Shown one piece after another: positions 8,150 to 16,371 of a stretch of 64,000 bases of DNA (the first letter of the stretch is position 1; each line of letters begins with the position of its first letter). A model generated the notes under the pieces. That model did not search any database. It had not been told where the DNA came from and was given only the letters and a program-made list of their open reading frames with translations. This DNA is from Clostridia bacterium (GTDB taxonomy: Bacteria; Bacillota; Clostridia; Oscillospirales; SIG627), in the NCBI GenBank assembly GCA_017440805.1, contig JAFSGN010000022.1, forward strand, positions 248,225-312,224. Reading direction: 5' to 3'. The position numbers were made by a program, and so were the translations under genes.

Positions 8150-9715
8150 TTATTTTTGGCTGAATACATTTGTAATTGTGGGATTGAGCAGGAATATTTC
8201 ATCGCCGCCCCTGTAATCTTCCAGCAGTGCGGTTACCTCGCAACTATAGTCAACAAAATCACCGAATGGAAAATATCCATTGAGTTCTGCATCATCATAG
8301 AAGTAAAGGTACTCACATTCAAAAACTTTTTCGTCCTTGTATTCGTCAAAAATCAATGTGAGTTTTGGCGTTAATTTAAGTCTGTATGCCGGAAATCCGG
8401 TGTCATTCCGTTGGATGACTCCATATACGGTTATTTCATCTGACATTGACATTTCAACAGGAATTGACTGTTGGGGGTTGTTTTCGATGTCGCTTACATT
8501 GTTATTCACATTATCTGTGACGGTATCCGTAGTTACAGCAAATTTATCGGCATTGGCATCAAGGTCATAGGAATAGTCCTGAATGATGTTGTTGTAGTCA
8601 GTATTGTTGTTTACAAAATCGGAATAAATGTTGAGTGTGTTTTCTTTTCCCTCACCTTCCGGCAATCCCATACCACAGTACACAGTGTACCAGCGGTGAG
8701 CAAGAGGGTTTACATAATTTTTCCCGGTGATATTCAACGAAATGTCATTCAGATTGTAGTGAATACCTATACTGTTTCCTTTATAGTCTAAAGAGACAAT
8801 TGAGCCAAAATAATCTGTAGGTTCTTCAACCAGGGCATACAGGTTTCTTTCCCATATATCATCTATAGTCAAGGAATGTATGTAGTTGGAAATAACAGTA
8901 ATTTCTTCATCGGTAAAAATTTGAGAAAGAACCTCATAGCCGGTGGCTATAGTGGTGAATTGATTGCTCATACTCATAAATCTACTGCCGGCAATCTGCT
9001 TTTGAGTTTCAGCATCTTTATCAAAGAATGCGATATAGTCATCATCATTTAAGGGATTGTCACTTCTTACGATTGGCACACTCACGCTTTCTACCAATCC
9101 GTTACTATGGTATTTTATTTCATACCCGGTTTTAGGAGTACCTGTATATTTCCATTCTTCCTTACATCCGTTATACTGCTCGGTTTTTTTGTCTAAATAA
9201 TAATTGCCGCCGGATTTAACTGCGGATATAACTTCCGGAGCAGTTATTCCTTTAATGCATTGTGCCTGGTCTCCGTACTTTTCAAACAACGCCGGATATA
9301 CCGTAACACTCATTAAATCATCAGCGTCGTAATATGCGCCTTTAAAGCGGTAATCATCAACTCCTTCCCGGTCTATTCCTATGGTGTGTTTTGGGAGAAG
9401 ATAGTAGTCACCGGACTGCAATTCTACACCGTACTTTTGAAATATTGCATTTATCTCATGTAACTGTGAAATGAACTTATCTTCATCACCCGGAAGAGTC
9501 ATTAACAAATCATAAGCATTGCGAAAATCTTTTATACGGGGATCCTCATTCAATTCATCCAGAATTGCCAGTGCTTCAAGATATAATTCATTATTTACAG
9601 TTCCGTTTTCCGGGTAAGTTTTATTGTCGCATCCTACCAGAGCAAATGACAAAATCATTATGGAAATAACCGCGAAAAATCGCGAAAAATATATAATATT
9701 TAATTTTTTGATCAT
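8150..9715 (-). CDS. Hypothetical lipoprotein
   Basis: The 521-residue product starts with a basic and hydrophobic signal peptide and a lipobox SFALVGC with the lipidated Cys at residue 29, so it should be anchored on the outer face of the membrane. The middle is rich in Tyr, Asp and Asn. The C-terminal 100 residues, starting ITVYGVIQRNDTG, have the short alternating strands of an OB-like or small beta domain. I do not recognise the family. The start has AGGTG 6 nt upstream. It lies 26 bp after the RNA methyltransferase gene and is probably the last gene of the mscL-LRR-methyltransferase run. Confidence 0.8.
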   Translation of the reverse strand: MIKKLNIIYFSRFFAVISIMILSFALVGCDNKTYPENGTVNNELYLEALAILDELNEDPRIKDFRNAYDLLMTLPGDEDKFISQLHEINAIFQKYGVELQSGDYYLLPKHTIGIDREGVDDYRFKGAYYDADDLMSVTVYPALFEKYGDQAQCIKGITAPEVISAVKSGGNYYLDKKTEQYNGCKEEWKYTGTPKTGYEIKYHSNGLVESVSVPIVRSDNPLNDDDYIAFFDKDAETQKQIAGSRFMSMSNQFTTIATGYEVLSQIFTDEEITVISNYIHSLTIDDIWERNLYALVEEPTDYFGSIVSLDYKGNSIGIHYNLNDISLNITGKNYVNPLAHRWYTVYCGMGLPEGEGKENTLNIYSDFVNNNTDYNNIIQDYSYDLDANADKFAVTTDTVTDNVNNNVSDIENNPQQSIPVEMSMSDEITVYGVIQRNDTGFPAYRLKLTPKLTLIFDEYKDEKVFECEYLYFYDDAELNGYFPFGDFVDYSCEVTALLEDYRGGDEIFLLNPTITNVFSQK

Positions 9716-9741
9716 ACAATCACCTCACATCACTGATTGTT

Positions 9742-11130
9742 TCATCTATTATTTATTACAGTATTTCGTGTACCTGTTCTACACAACCGCACGGTGCATT
9801 CCACATGTGCCGTTCTCGGAAATAAATCTACCGGGGTTATATCGGACATATCATAGGCGGAGGAAAGGGTTTTCAAATCTCGGGCAAGGGTTGCCGGGTC
9901 ACAGGAAATATAAAGTATTTCGGGTATTTCCATTGACAGAAAGAATTCAACAAGTTGTTTTGAACATCCTTTTCTTGGCGGGTCAACTATGACAAGTGAT
10001 GGCGGATATTTCTCCATAATTTCCTTTGGCGGATTGACAAGGTCGCCTACATAAAATTCGCTGTTTTTTATTCCGTTTCTCTCCGCATTTATTTTTGCAC
10101 TTATAATTGCTTTTTCAACAACCTCGTAGCCTATAAGCCGTTGATACTGTATGTCATTTATCTCCGCATATTTTGCAAAAGAAAGTCCTATTGAACCTAC
10201 TCCGCAATACAAATCAAACACATTTTCATATTTCTTTTTATCAAGAAGAGTAAATGCTGTTTTATACAGTGTTTCTGCGGCACTCCTGTTGACCTGATAA
10301 AACGAGTCCGGTGACATACGAAGATTCAAGCCAAAAAACTCATCCTCAAAATATTCTTCACCATATATACATTTAAAGTCGTCAGACAAAATGACATTGG
10401 AATTATTACAATTGAAATTGAGGTATACGCTTGTAACCTCTTTAAGATTAGACAGATAGTCCGCAAATTCTATTTCATACTCAAATGATTTGGCATTTAT
10501 CACAAGGCAAAGCATTACACTTCCCTGTTTATTTGCCCTAAGGTAGCAATGTCTCAAAAGTCCCTTCTGAGTAAGTTCATCATAGGCAGTAAGTTTCTTA
10601 TCATTAAAAAAGCAGGTTACATACTGCATAATGCGATTAAAAAATTCAGGTTGAATTTTACAATCGTCACAAGGAACTATTCTGTGAGAATGGGTACCGT
10701 AAAACCCAAAAACTATTTTTCCGTCTTTCTCCCCTATGGGATACTGGGCTTTATTACGATAACAGCAAATATTTTCGGAGGGTATCACATCATTTACCCT
10801 GACAGACAATCCTCCAATACGGCTGACTGCATCAATAACTGTTTGTTTTTTAATTGAAAGTTCATTTTCATACGAAATATGCTGAAAAGAACAGCCTCCG
10901 CATCTGGGGAATGCGGAACATGCGTTTTGTATTCTGTCGGGGGAAAATTCAATTATTTTTTCAACTTTTGCAACAGCATACGAGGATTTGACCTTAATTA
11001 TTTTAACCTCGCATAAATCGCCACAAGCGACGGCCGGGACAAAAATCACCTGACCGTCGCTATGTGCTATACCATTGCCATTGCCTGTCAAAGATTCAAT
11101 CCTGACGGTAAGGAACTGGTTTTTTTTCAT
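9742..11130 (-). CDS. 23S rRNA (uracil-C5)-methyltransferase, RlmD/RlmCD type
   Basis: This family methylates C5 of conserved uracils in 23S rRNA with S-adenosylmethionine. The 462-residue product has an N-terminal TRAM domain and [4Fe-4S] ligands at C71, C77 and C80 (ACSAFPRCGGCSF), with a fourth Cys in VPCDDCK. The methyltransferase fold shows VFDLYCGVGSIGL, then VIVDPPRKGC, and the catalytic Cys in YISCDPATLARD near residue 410. Firmicutes often have two or three paralogues and which uridine this one modifies cannot be read from sequence. It follows the LRR gene by 11 bp. Confidence 0.92.
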   Translation of the reverse strand: MKKNQFLTVRIESLTGNGNGIAHSDGQVIFVPAVACGDLCEVKIIKVKSSYAVAKVEKIIEFSPDRIQNACSAFPRCGGCSFQHISYENELSIKKQTVIDAVSRIGGLSVRVNDVIPSENICCYRNKAQYPIGEKDGKIVFGFYGTHSHRIVPCDDCKIQPEFFNRIMQYVTCFFNDKKLTAYDELTQKGLLRHCYLRANKQGSVMLCLVINAKSFEYEIEFADYLSNLKEVTSVYLNFNCNNSNVILSDDFKCIYGEEYFEDEFFGLNLRMSPDSFYQVNRSAAETLYKTAFTLLDKKKYENVFDLYCGVGSIGLSFAKYAEINDIQYQRLIGYEVVEKAIISAKINAERNGIKNSEFYVGDLVNPPKEIMEKYPPSLVIVDPPRKGCSKQLVEFFLSMEIPEILYISCDPATLARDLKTLSSAYDMSDITPVDLFPRTAHVECTVRLCRTGTRNTVINNR

Positions 11131-11141
11131 AAATTACAGTA

Positions 11142-12287
11142 TTATTCCTCTGTTTCTTCTGCAGCGTCTTCTGTTTCTTCAACGGAAACGGACTCGCCCT
11201 CTGCGGTTTCATTTTCAGTCTCTGTTGCTTCGGGTTTACCGATAATCATAACATTTTCGGGAAGGACATCGAGAGAAGACCAGTCGGTAATACCGGGGTT
11301 TTCGCTGAGAAGGATAAATTTATTGTCGGTTGCTTCGCTGAACGCCGCAAGAGGAGAAACATCTGTGATATTGTTTGCCGCAAGACTTACAATGTAAATA
11401 TTTTTCATTGAAGCAATCGGTGAAATATCGGTAATCATATTACTGCTCAAAGAAAGATTTGTAATAGTTTCCTTTCCGCTGAGTACGGAAATATCGGAAA
11501 TTTCGTTTTCATCCAAAGCAAGTGTTTCAACAGCATTCAATGTTGAAAGTACGGAAATATCCGCTATGGCATTACCTATCAGAGAAATGCTCTTGAGATT
11601 TTCTTTTCCGCCAAGTGCAGAAATATCTGAAATACCGTTGCTGTCCAAAGTAATGCTTTCAAGATTTGCGAGATTTGCAAGAGGAGACAAATCACTGATT
11701 TCATTGCCTGCAAGAGAAATTGTAGTAAGTGAAGATTTATCTGCAAGAACGGAAATATCGGTTATTTTACTGTCAGCCGCAGGCTCAATATACAGCGACT
11801 TAAGTCCGGACATATCCTTCAATTCTTCAAGTGTCGGGCTCAATTTAAACACATCACCCGTAATATTCACTTCTTTTGCATTCTTGAATAATGAAATATC
11901 AAGTGTTCCGTCTACATTTCCCTGCGTCTGGAACATGCAAAGTTCTTTTGAAAAATCAGGAGAATCGGGAACTGATGTGCCAGCCTGAACAGCGTTATTA
12001 TACGCCTCATAATATGCATCGCGTTTTTCAATAAAACCATTAAGTGCCAAAGTGATATATTGATAATCTTCAGATTTACCGATTTCAACCACTTCAACCT
12101 TTTCTAAATCTTTTTCATTTACCATAACAGGATATTTTCCAAACGCCTGACCGAGAAAACCTGCAACATCGGAGTCGGTTGTATAAGAGGTTGTATTCAA
12201 CATTGGCTGTGCAAAAACAAATGCCGCAAGCGCAATAATTACTAAAGTCGCTACAACTGTAGCAACTGCTGAATTCTTCTTTTTCAT
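11142..12287 (-). CDS. Membrane-anchored leucine-rich repeat protein
   Basis: The 381-residue product has an N-terminal membrane segment (VATLVIIALAAFVFAQP) and then about seven internalin-type leucine-rich repeats of roughly 21-22 residues. The repeated pattern is ISDISxLxxxxxLxxLxLxxN, ending in a Glu/Thr-rich tail. There is no LPXTG motif or SLH domain, so the N-terminal helix or an uncleaved signal is the likely anchor, with the repeats outside. Such surfaces usually bind proteins; the ligand is unknown. The ATG at 12287 is preferred over one 21 bp upstream because GGAAAGGG lies 6 nt before it. Confidence 0.85.
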   Translation of the reverse strand: MKKKNSAVATVVATLVIIALAAFVFAQPMLNTTSYTTDSDVAGFLGQAFGKYPVMVNEKDLEKVEVVEIGKSEDYQYITLALNGFIEKRDAYYEAYNNAVQAGTSVPDSPDFSKELCMFQTQGNVDGTLDISLFKNAKEVNITGDVFKLSPTLEELKDMSGLKSLYIEPAADSKITDISVLADKSSLTTISLAGNEISDLSPLANLANLESITLDSNGISDISALGGKENLKSISLIGNAIADISVLSTLNAVETLALDENEISDISVLSGKETITNLSLSSNMITDISPIASMKNIYIVSLAANNITDVSPLAAFSEATDNKFILLSENPGITDWSSLDVLPENVMIIGKPEATETENETAEGESVSVEETEDAAEETEE

Positions 12288-12341
12288 TTTAAACCCTTTC
12301 CATTTCATTTTTATGTATTAAGACTCAATCTATACTTATTT

Positions 12342-12755
12342 TTACCGGTTTTCCTTGAGAATATCTCTAATTTCTGTAAGAAGCACTTCCTCTGCAGAGG
12401 GTTTGGGAGGTGCGGGAGGAGGTGCAGCCTGTTCTTTTTTCTTACCGATATTGGAAATTATTTTAACAAAAATAAATATAGAAACAGCAATAATAAGGAA
12501 ATCAACGATACTCTGTATAAAATTACCATAAGTTATGGCAGCCTCTGCTGTTTCTTCAGTGGCGGGACTGATAACATATTTAAGCTCAGAAAAATTGATT
12601 TTTCCGAGCATCATTCCTATAGCAGGCATAATCACATCATTAACCAATGATGTTACAATCTTACCAAAAGCACTACCGATGATAACACCGACAGCCATAT
12701 CCAAGACATTACCTTTAAAGGCAAATTTTTTAAATTCTTCAATCATTTTTGACAT
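12342..12755 (-). CDS. mscL: Large-conductance mechanosensitive channel
   Basis: MscL opens under membrane tension and protects cells from hypo-osmotic shock. The 137-residue product has the family start with an amphipathic helix (MIEEFKKFAFKGNVLD). TM1 contains AVGVIIGSAFGKIV and is followed by NDVIMP. A periplasmic loop and TM2 (FLIIAVSIFIFVKII) follow, and a charged C-terminal helix comes after a Pro-rich stretch (PPPAPPKP). Length is typical. AGGAT stands 8 nt before ATG. It seems to head a run with the LRR protein 54 bp downstream. Confidence 0.96.
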   Translation of the reverse strand: MSKMIEEFKKFAFKGNVLDMAVGVIIGSAFGKIVTSLVNDVIMPAIGMMLGKINFSELKYVISPATEETAEAAITYGNFIQSIVDFLIIAVSIFIFVKIISNIGKKKEQAAPPPAPPKPSAEEVLLTEIRDILKENR

Positions 12756-12770
12756 TTTGTTATCCTATCT

Positions 12771-12790
12771 TCAGAAACTAATGTTTCTGA
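12771..12790 (-). other. Short perfect hairpin upstream of mscL
   Basis: TCAGAAAC at 12771-12778 and GTTTCTGA at 12783-12790 form a perfect 8-bp stem with a four-base loop just before the mscL ribosome site. It has no U run, so it may be an operator or an mRNA 5' stabiliser rather than a terminator. Confidence 0.4.
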
Positions 12791-12803
12791 TATTTTATTA
12801 ATG

Positions 12804-12842
12804 TTTTAAAAAAAACCGAGCAACTACAACTGTCGCTCGGTT
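12804..12842 (-). terminator. Terminator of the G5/3D protein gene
   Basis: On the minus strand AACCGAGC (12835-12842) pairs with GCTCGGTT (12814-12821) and a run of eight U follows. Confidence 0.85.
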
Positions 12843-12857
12843 GTCTGTCAATATACA

Positions 12858-13853
12858 TTATTCCGGTACATCGAGTACATAGGCACGCATCTGACGAACA
12901 CCGAACTGACGGCATACATCTTCATATTTAAGATAAACATCTATTCTGTTACCTTTTATGCCTCCACCTACATCCTGTGCATCACAAACGCCGTAGTCTC
13001 CGTAGTTTCCGATGACATACACCTTGGAATGCAACGGTATAACCTTAGGGTCCACAGCAATGATACCCAACTCGACTTGTCTGCCGGTAGCAGTTATGCT
13101 GCCAACATCGTCGCTGTATGCTGTCGCTTTGACATCCACATAATACAAATATTTGTATTCTGTACCATCCGGCGCAATGAATGTACCTCCGGAACTTGTT
13201 CCGTTAACAGTACCCAGTCCTGCTCCGACAGTGTTGGTAACAGTTACAGTTTCCGGTTGAAACGGTCTTGTTCCGCAGGTAATAACCTCTTCGACAGGTT
13301 TTTCAAGAACCTGCTGCTCAACAAGTTTCTTTTCAACCAAAATATCGTTAACATATTTTGTGCTGTAAGTATCTTTCCTCAAGCCCTTACTGCCCTGAGT
13401 AATAGTAACCTTGGTACCCTCGGGGTATTCGCTTGATGTTTTTACAACTCGATTAAACGGAAGTACAACTTCCTGGTATTCCGTCTCAAATCGCACCATA
13501 TCAATCTGCACAAGCATTTCAGGTTCAAGAACCGTCTGCAAATCCACATTAACAAGGTCCTGTTCTCCAAGTACAATTTCCTCTTTTTTCAAGAGTTGCT
13601 CCACAGTGTACTTGTGGACTTCAACTTCCCTTGCCTCTCCATGATATGAAAGGGTTACAGGGAAAGTGAAATCACGCATTACCTCTGCGACTCCGCAACT
13701 GATTTTCAAAGGTGCGGACTCGGCAGGTACCTTTTCCTCGGCATCAACAAATGAAATCTTAAACAAAATTACGGCTGCGAGTATAGCAACGGTGATACAA
13801 CAAAGAACAATATAAAATAACCGGGATCTGAAAAGATTTTTTATAGAAATCAT
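12858..13853 (-). CDS. G5 and 3D domain cell-wall protein (YabE-like)
   Basis: The 331-residue product has an N-terminal membrane segment (YIVLCCITVAILAAVILF). One DUF348 repeat follows (EVHKYTVEQLLKKEEIVLG), then a G5 domain (FETEYQEVVLPF to EEVITCGT) and a C-terminal 3D domain. The 3D domain has the three conserved Asp contexts AVDPKVIPL, GVCDAQDVGG and RIDVYL. 3D domains resemble the MltA fold and are found in lytic transglycosylase-like enzymes that remodel peptidoglycan. It resembles YabE of bacilli, but the usual neighbours of yabE (rnmV, rsmA) are absent. It follows rpsI but has its own terminator. Confidence 0.9.
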   Translation of the reverse strand: MISIKNLFRSRLFYIVLCCITVAILAAVILFKISFVDAEEKVPAESAPLKISCGVAEVMRDFTFPVTLSYHGEAREVEVHKYTVEQLLKKEEIVLGEQDLVNVDLQTVLEPEMLVQIDMVRFETEYQEVVLPFNRVVKTSSEYPEGTKVTITQGSKGLRKDTYSTKYVNDILVEKKLVEQQVLEKPVEEVITCGTRPFQPETVTVTNTVGAGLGTVNGTSSGGTFIAPDGTEYKYLYYVDVKATAYSDDVGSITATGRQVELGIIAVDPKVIPLHSKVYVIGNYGDYGVCDAQDVGGGIKGNRIDVYLKYEDVCRQFGVRQMRAYVLDVPE

Positions 13854-13889
13854 CAAGCAATTCTTTTGAGAAATCCCTTTCGGGAATAA

Positions 13890-14294
13890 TTATCTCTTGG
13901 AGAACTGAGATGCACGTCTTGCAGCCTTCAAGCCGTACTTCTTTCTTTCTTTCATTCTCGGGTCGCGTGTGAGGAAACCGGCTTTCTTGAGAGCAGGACG
14001 GAACGCTTCGTCTGCCTGGAGCAATGCACGGGACAAACCATGACGGATTGCACCTGCCTGACCGGAAACACCGCCACCAACAACGGTACAAACTATATCG
14101 AACTTACCTTCGGTTGCTGTAGCACCAAAAGGCTGACGAACGATAAGTTTAAGTGTATCCAATCCAAAGTAATCATCAATATCTCTGCCGTTTATAGTGA
14201 TAGCGCCTGTGCCGGGATATACACGAACACGGGCAATAGAACTTTTTCTTCTTCCAGTACCGTAAAAGTACGGTTTTGCACTCTGATAATTCAT
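13890..14294 (-). CDS. rpsI: 30S ribosomal protein S9
   Basis: The 134-residue product carries the S9 marks [18 protein letters not shown] near the N-terminus, [19 protein letters not shown] in the middle and a basic tail ending in RRASQFSKR, where the last Arg reaches the P-site tRNA. It follows rplM by 18 bp in the standard rplM-rpsI order, with GGGGGAG before the ATG. Confidence 0.98.
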   Translation of the reverse strand: MNYQSAKPYFYGTGRRKSSIARVRVYPGTGAITINGRDIDDYFGLDTLKLIVRQPFGATATEGKFDIVCTVVGGGVSGQAGAIRHGLSRALLQADEAFRPALKKAGFLTRDPRMKERKKYGLKAARRASQFSKR

Positions 14295-14312
14295 TTTACT
14301 TCTCCCCCTCTA

Positions 14313-14744
14313 TTAATCAACCGGATATGCAACAGGCTGCTGTGCCTGCTGATTGTGTTCGCCTTCAGCGTAAATCTTTGCACGGGTAATGCTCTTTGCT
14401 CCGATGGAATTCTTGGGAAGCATTCCCTTAACTGCAAGCCAAACTGCCTTTTCGGGATTTTTTGCCATGAGTTCTTTGTAAGAAATCTGCTTTAATCCAC
14501 CAATATAACCGGTGTGATAAGAATATTTCTTCTGTTCAAGTTTATTACCTGTGAGAACAATATCCTTAGCGTTAAGAATAATTACATAATCTCCGCAATC
14601 CACATGGGGAGTAAATTCGGGCTTATGCTTACCGCGAAGAATGTTTGCGGCAACAACTGCTACCTTGCCGAGTGTTTTACCTTTTGCATCAATAACATAC
14701 CACTGACGCTTCACGGTTTCGGGTTTTGCCATAAATGTTGACAT
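14313..14744 (-). CDS. rplM: 50S ribosomal protein L13
   Basis: The 143-residue product matches L13 in length and sequence marks: QWYVIDAKGKTLGKVA, LRGKHKPEFTPHVDCGD, YSYHTGYIGGLK and KGMLPKNSIGA. ACGGAGGT stands 7 nt before the ATG. It is first in the rplM-rpsI operon behind a strong promoter; the leader of about 35 nt is too short for a typical L13 autoregulatory leader. Confidence 0.98.
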   Translation of the reverse strand: MSTFMAKPETVKRQWYVIDAKGKTLGKVAVVAANILRGKHKPEFTPHVDCGDYVIILNAKDIVLTGNKLEQKKYSYHTGYIGGLKQISYKELMAKNPEKAVWLAVKGMLPKNSIGAKSITRAKIYAEGEHNQQAQQPVAYPVD

Positions 14745-14785
14745 TACAATAACCTCCGTAATTGTTATATTTTTTTAACTCGTAC

Positions 14786-14814
14786 ATTATACACGGTTTT
14801 ATTCAGTTTGTCAA
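14786..14814 (-). promoter_or_regulatory. Promoter of rplM-rpsI
   Basis: On the minus strand TTGACA (14809-14814) and TATAAT (14786-14791) are perfect and 17 bp apart. The start of transcription is predicted near 14779. Confidence 0.88.
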
Positions 14815-14967
14815 TACTTTTTTTAGATTTTTTTAATTTATATTTTTAATACTCTTTTTTTCTCTTTTTTTCTCTGTTTTGCTCTCTTTTGCTCGTTTTA
14901 AATTTTAAAATTATATTTACTTTTTTTGCATATTCAGGTGAAATAATACCGAATTACAGAAATTCTA

Positions 14968-14996
14968 TTGACTTATTACCGATTAAATGATATAAA
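14968..14996 (+). promoter_or_regulatory. Promoter of the ttcA-like gene
   Basis: TTGACT at 14968-14973 and TATAAA at 14991-14996 lie 17 bp apart, 36 bp before the ATG. The stretch between this promoter and the divergent rplM promoter is very T-rich and has no gene. Confidence 0.7.
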
Positions 14997-15032
14997 TATA
15001 TATCCGATATATCAAAAATCCCCGGAGGATAT

Positions 15033-15743
15033 ATGAACATACAAAAAATACTCAGTCCTGTCCGCAGATGTGTTCAGGACTTTGACATGATAAAAAACGG
15101 TGACAAAATAGCAGTAGGTGTTTCGGCAGGCAAAGACTCCCTCACCCTTTTATGTGTTCTTTCTGCTCTTTCACGCTTTTATCCCGAAAAATTCACTTTG
15201 GAAGCAATTACAATAGATATGGGCTTTGACGGAAAGACCGGCGATTACACCGAGATACAAAAGCTATGCGATTCACTGAATGTTCCGTACAGTGTTGTTC
15301 CCACCCATATTTCCGAGGTGGTTTTCGACATTCGCAAAGAGAAAAATCCCTGTTCTTTATGTGCAAATATGAGACGGGGTGCTTTGAATGATGCCGCTAA
15401 AGAAAGAGGGTGCAATAAGGTTGCACTCGGCCATCATCACGACGATGCGGTAGAAACATTTTTCCTTAATCTTTTTCATGAGGGGCGTCTCGGTTGTTTC
15501 TCCGCTGTCACCTATCTGAGCAGAAAAGACATAACTCTTATCCGCCCCATGCTTTATGTGGAGGAGAAAGACATCCGCTCGTTTTCATTAAAAGAAAATC
15601 TTCCCACAAAGATTAGTTTATGTAAAGCCGACGGAAACACACAACGACAAAAAGTTAAAGATTTTATTGCCGAATTGCAAAAAGAAAACCGTGATATCAA
15701 AGAAAAAGTATTTAATGCAATGATAAGAAGCGACCTGCTTTAA
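15033..15743 (+). CDS. TtcA-like PP-loop tRNA-thiolation ATPase
   Basis: The 236-residue product belongs to the PP-loop ATPases that thiolate cytidine 32 or related positions in tRNA. The PP-loop reads GVSAGKDSLT near residues 29-39, where many members have SGGKDS. A CSLC pair and a later Cys (LCKADG) match the three Cys that hold an Fe-S cluster in TtcA. ALGHHHDDAVETFFLNLFHEGR is the family's middle block. The start has GGAGG 6 nt upstream. The stop codon TAA is the first part of the 8-bp target duplication of the mobile element described next. The exact tRNA position modified is not provable here. Confidence 0.88.
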   Translation: MNIQKILSPVRRCVQDFDMIKNGDKIAVGVSAGKDSLTLLCVLSALSRFYPEKFTLEAITIDMGFDGKTGDYTEIQKLCDSLNVPYSVVPTHISEVVFDIRKEKNPCSLCANMRRGALNDAAKERGCNKVALGHHHDDAVETFFLNLFHEGRLGCFSAVTYLSRKDITLIRPMLYVEEKDIRSFSLKENLPTKISLCKADGNTQRQKVKDFIAELQKENRDIKEKVFNAMIRSDLL

Positions 15744-15748
15744 AAAAT
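15741..15748 (+). repeat. Left target-site duplication (8 bp)
   Basis: TAAAAAAT here is identical to 16290-16297 on the other side of the element and contains the stop codon of the upstream gene. Confidence 0.8.
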
Positions 15749-15774
15749 GTCTCTGTCCGAGATGAGTATTGGTG
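15749..15774 (+). repeat. Left terminal inverted repeat
   Basis: The 26-bp left end begins GTCTCTGTCC and pairs with 16264-16289 with two mismatches. Confidence 0.82.
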
Positions 15775-15857
15775 AACAAAAAAATATACACTTTCACTGA
15801 CTGTTATGCATAATTTGTAAATTCTCGTCTCTGGAGTGGGACAAATAGACCGAAGTA

Positions 15858-15866
15858 TGCTATAAT
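15858..15866 (+). promoter_or_regulatory. Extended -10 promoter of the passenger gene
   Basis: TGCTATAAT is a perfect extended -10 element 69 bp before the passenger ATG. No good -35 hexamer is visible, which extended -10 promoters do not need. Confidence 0.5.
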
Positions 15867-15934
15867 GTAGCCATAGTTCGGAACTTTTTGTTGGATATCT
15901 CCATCTTTCACATAAATAAACAGGAGGTGCAAGA

Positions 15935-16141
15935 ATGAAAAAGGCGAAAGAATATAGAATTAGTTCTATACTTTTCTATGTATCGGCAGTGTTGTTCTTT
16001 TTGGCAGCAATTATAAACTTTTTGGGAGGAAACCATAATTCCATAGGCATTGTATGGTTGTGTCTTGGGTCAACTTTCCTTTGTTTGGGTTCAGTATTTT
16101 TGAAGAAGTCTAAAGAGGATAATGACAACAAGGAGAAATAA
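15935..16141 (+). CDS. Small two-helix membrane protein carried by the mobile element
   Basis: This 68-residue protein has a basic start (MKKAKEYRISS), two hydrophobic segments at about residues 12-30 and 38-57 separated by GGNHNS, and a charged tail KKSKEDNDNKEK. This predicts a hairpin in the membrane with both ends in the cytoplasm. AGGAGGTG stands about 7 nt before the ATG, and a promoter and terminator lie inside the element, so it is built to be expressed wherever the element lands. I have an impression of similar small hypothetical proteins in other Clostridia, but cannot confirm it here. Function is unknown. Confidence 0.8.
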   Translation: MKKAKEYRISSILFYVSAVLFFLAAIINFLGGNHNSIGIVWLCLGSTFLCLGSVFLKKSKEDNDNKEK

Positions 16142-16180
16142 ACTCCTACTTATTAAATTGATTGACACATACTGACCGAT

Positions 16181-16214
16181 AGGAGCAAGGTTGAAATACA
16201 CCTTGCTCCTTTTC
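16181..16214 (+). terminator. Terminator inside the mobile element
   Basis: AGGAGCAAGGT (16181-16191) pairs perfectly with ACCTTGCTCCT (16200-16210) and is followed by TTTTC. It lies 40 bp after the passenger gene. Confidence 0.8.
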
Positions 16215-16263
16215 ATTTGCCTATGAGCATTCATAGAAAACGAATAAAAAGGTCGGTTATGCA

Positions 16264-16289
16264 CACCAATACTTATCTCGGACAGCGAC
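16264..16289 (-). repeat. Right terminal inverted repeat
   Basis: This 26-bp end is the inverted partner of 15749-15774, with 24 of 26 positions the same. Confidence 0.82.
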
Positions 16290-16297
16290 TAAAAAAT
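16290..16297 (+). repeat. Right target-site duplication (8 bp)
   Basis: TAAAAAAT is identical to 15741-15748. Removing one copy and the element rejoins the ttcA-like stop codon directly to the terminator that follows. Confidence 0.8.
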
Positions 16298-16332
16298 AAA
16301 AATGTTCTGCATTCATGCAGAACATTTTTTGT
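16298..16332 (+). terminator. Terminator of the ttcA-like gene, displaced by the insertion
   Basis: A perfect 13-bp stem (16300-16312 with 16315-16327) has a run of T on its right and of A on its left. It now lies 556 bp from the gene it probably once ended, and can also serve the convergent GH95 gene. Confidence 0.78.
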
Positions 16333-16371
16333 TTTCCGTGAGATGCAAAACGCATATACGAAAGTGTTTGA

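Larger units (their letters stand above)
15749..16289. mobile_element. Small non-autonomous transposon-like element with a passenger gene
   Basis: A 541-bp unit is bounded by inverted repeats at 15749-15774 and 16264-16289 that agree at 24 of 26 positions and share the core CTGTCCGAGAT. It is flanked by a perfect 8-bp direct repeat TAAAAAAT, the mark of a transposase-made staggered cut. It has no transposase gene, so it must be moved in trans. Inside are an extended -10 promoter, a ribosome site, a 68-codon membrane-protein gene and a terminator. Eight-bp duplications occur in several IS families (IS256, ISL3, IS66, IS1595 among them) and the family cannot be fixed from these ends. Confidence 0.82.

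Noticed and set aside
14745-14779. An L13 autoregulatory leader before rplM.
   Set aside because: The promoter is so close that only about 35 nt of leader remain, too short for that structure.
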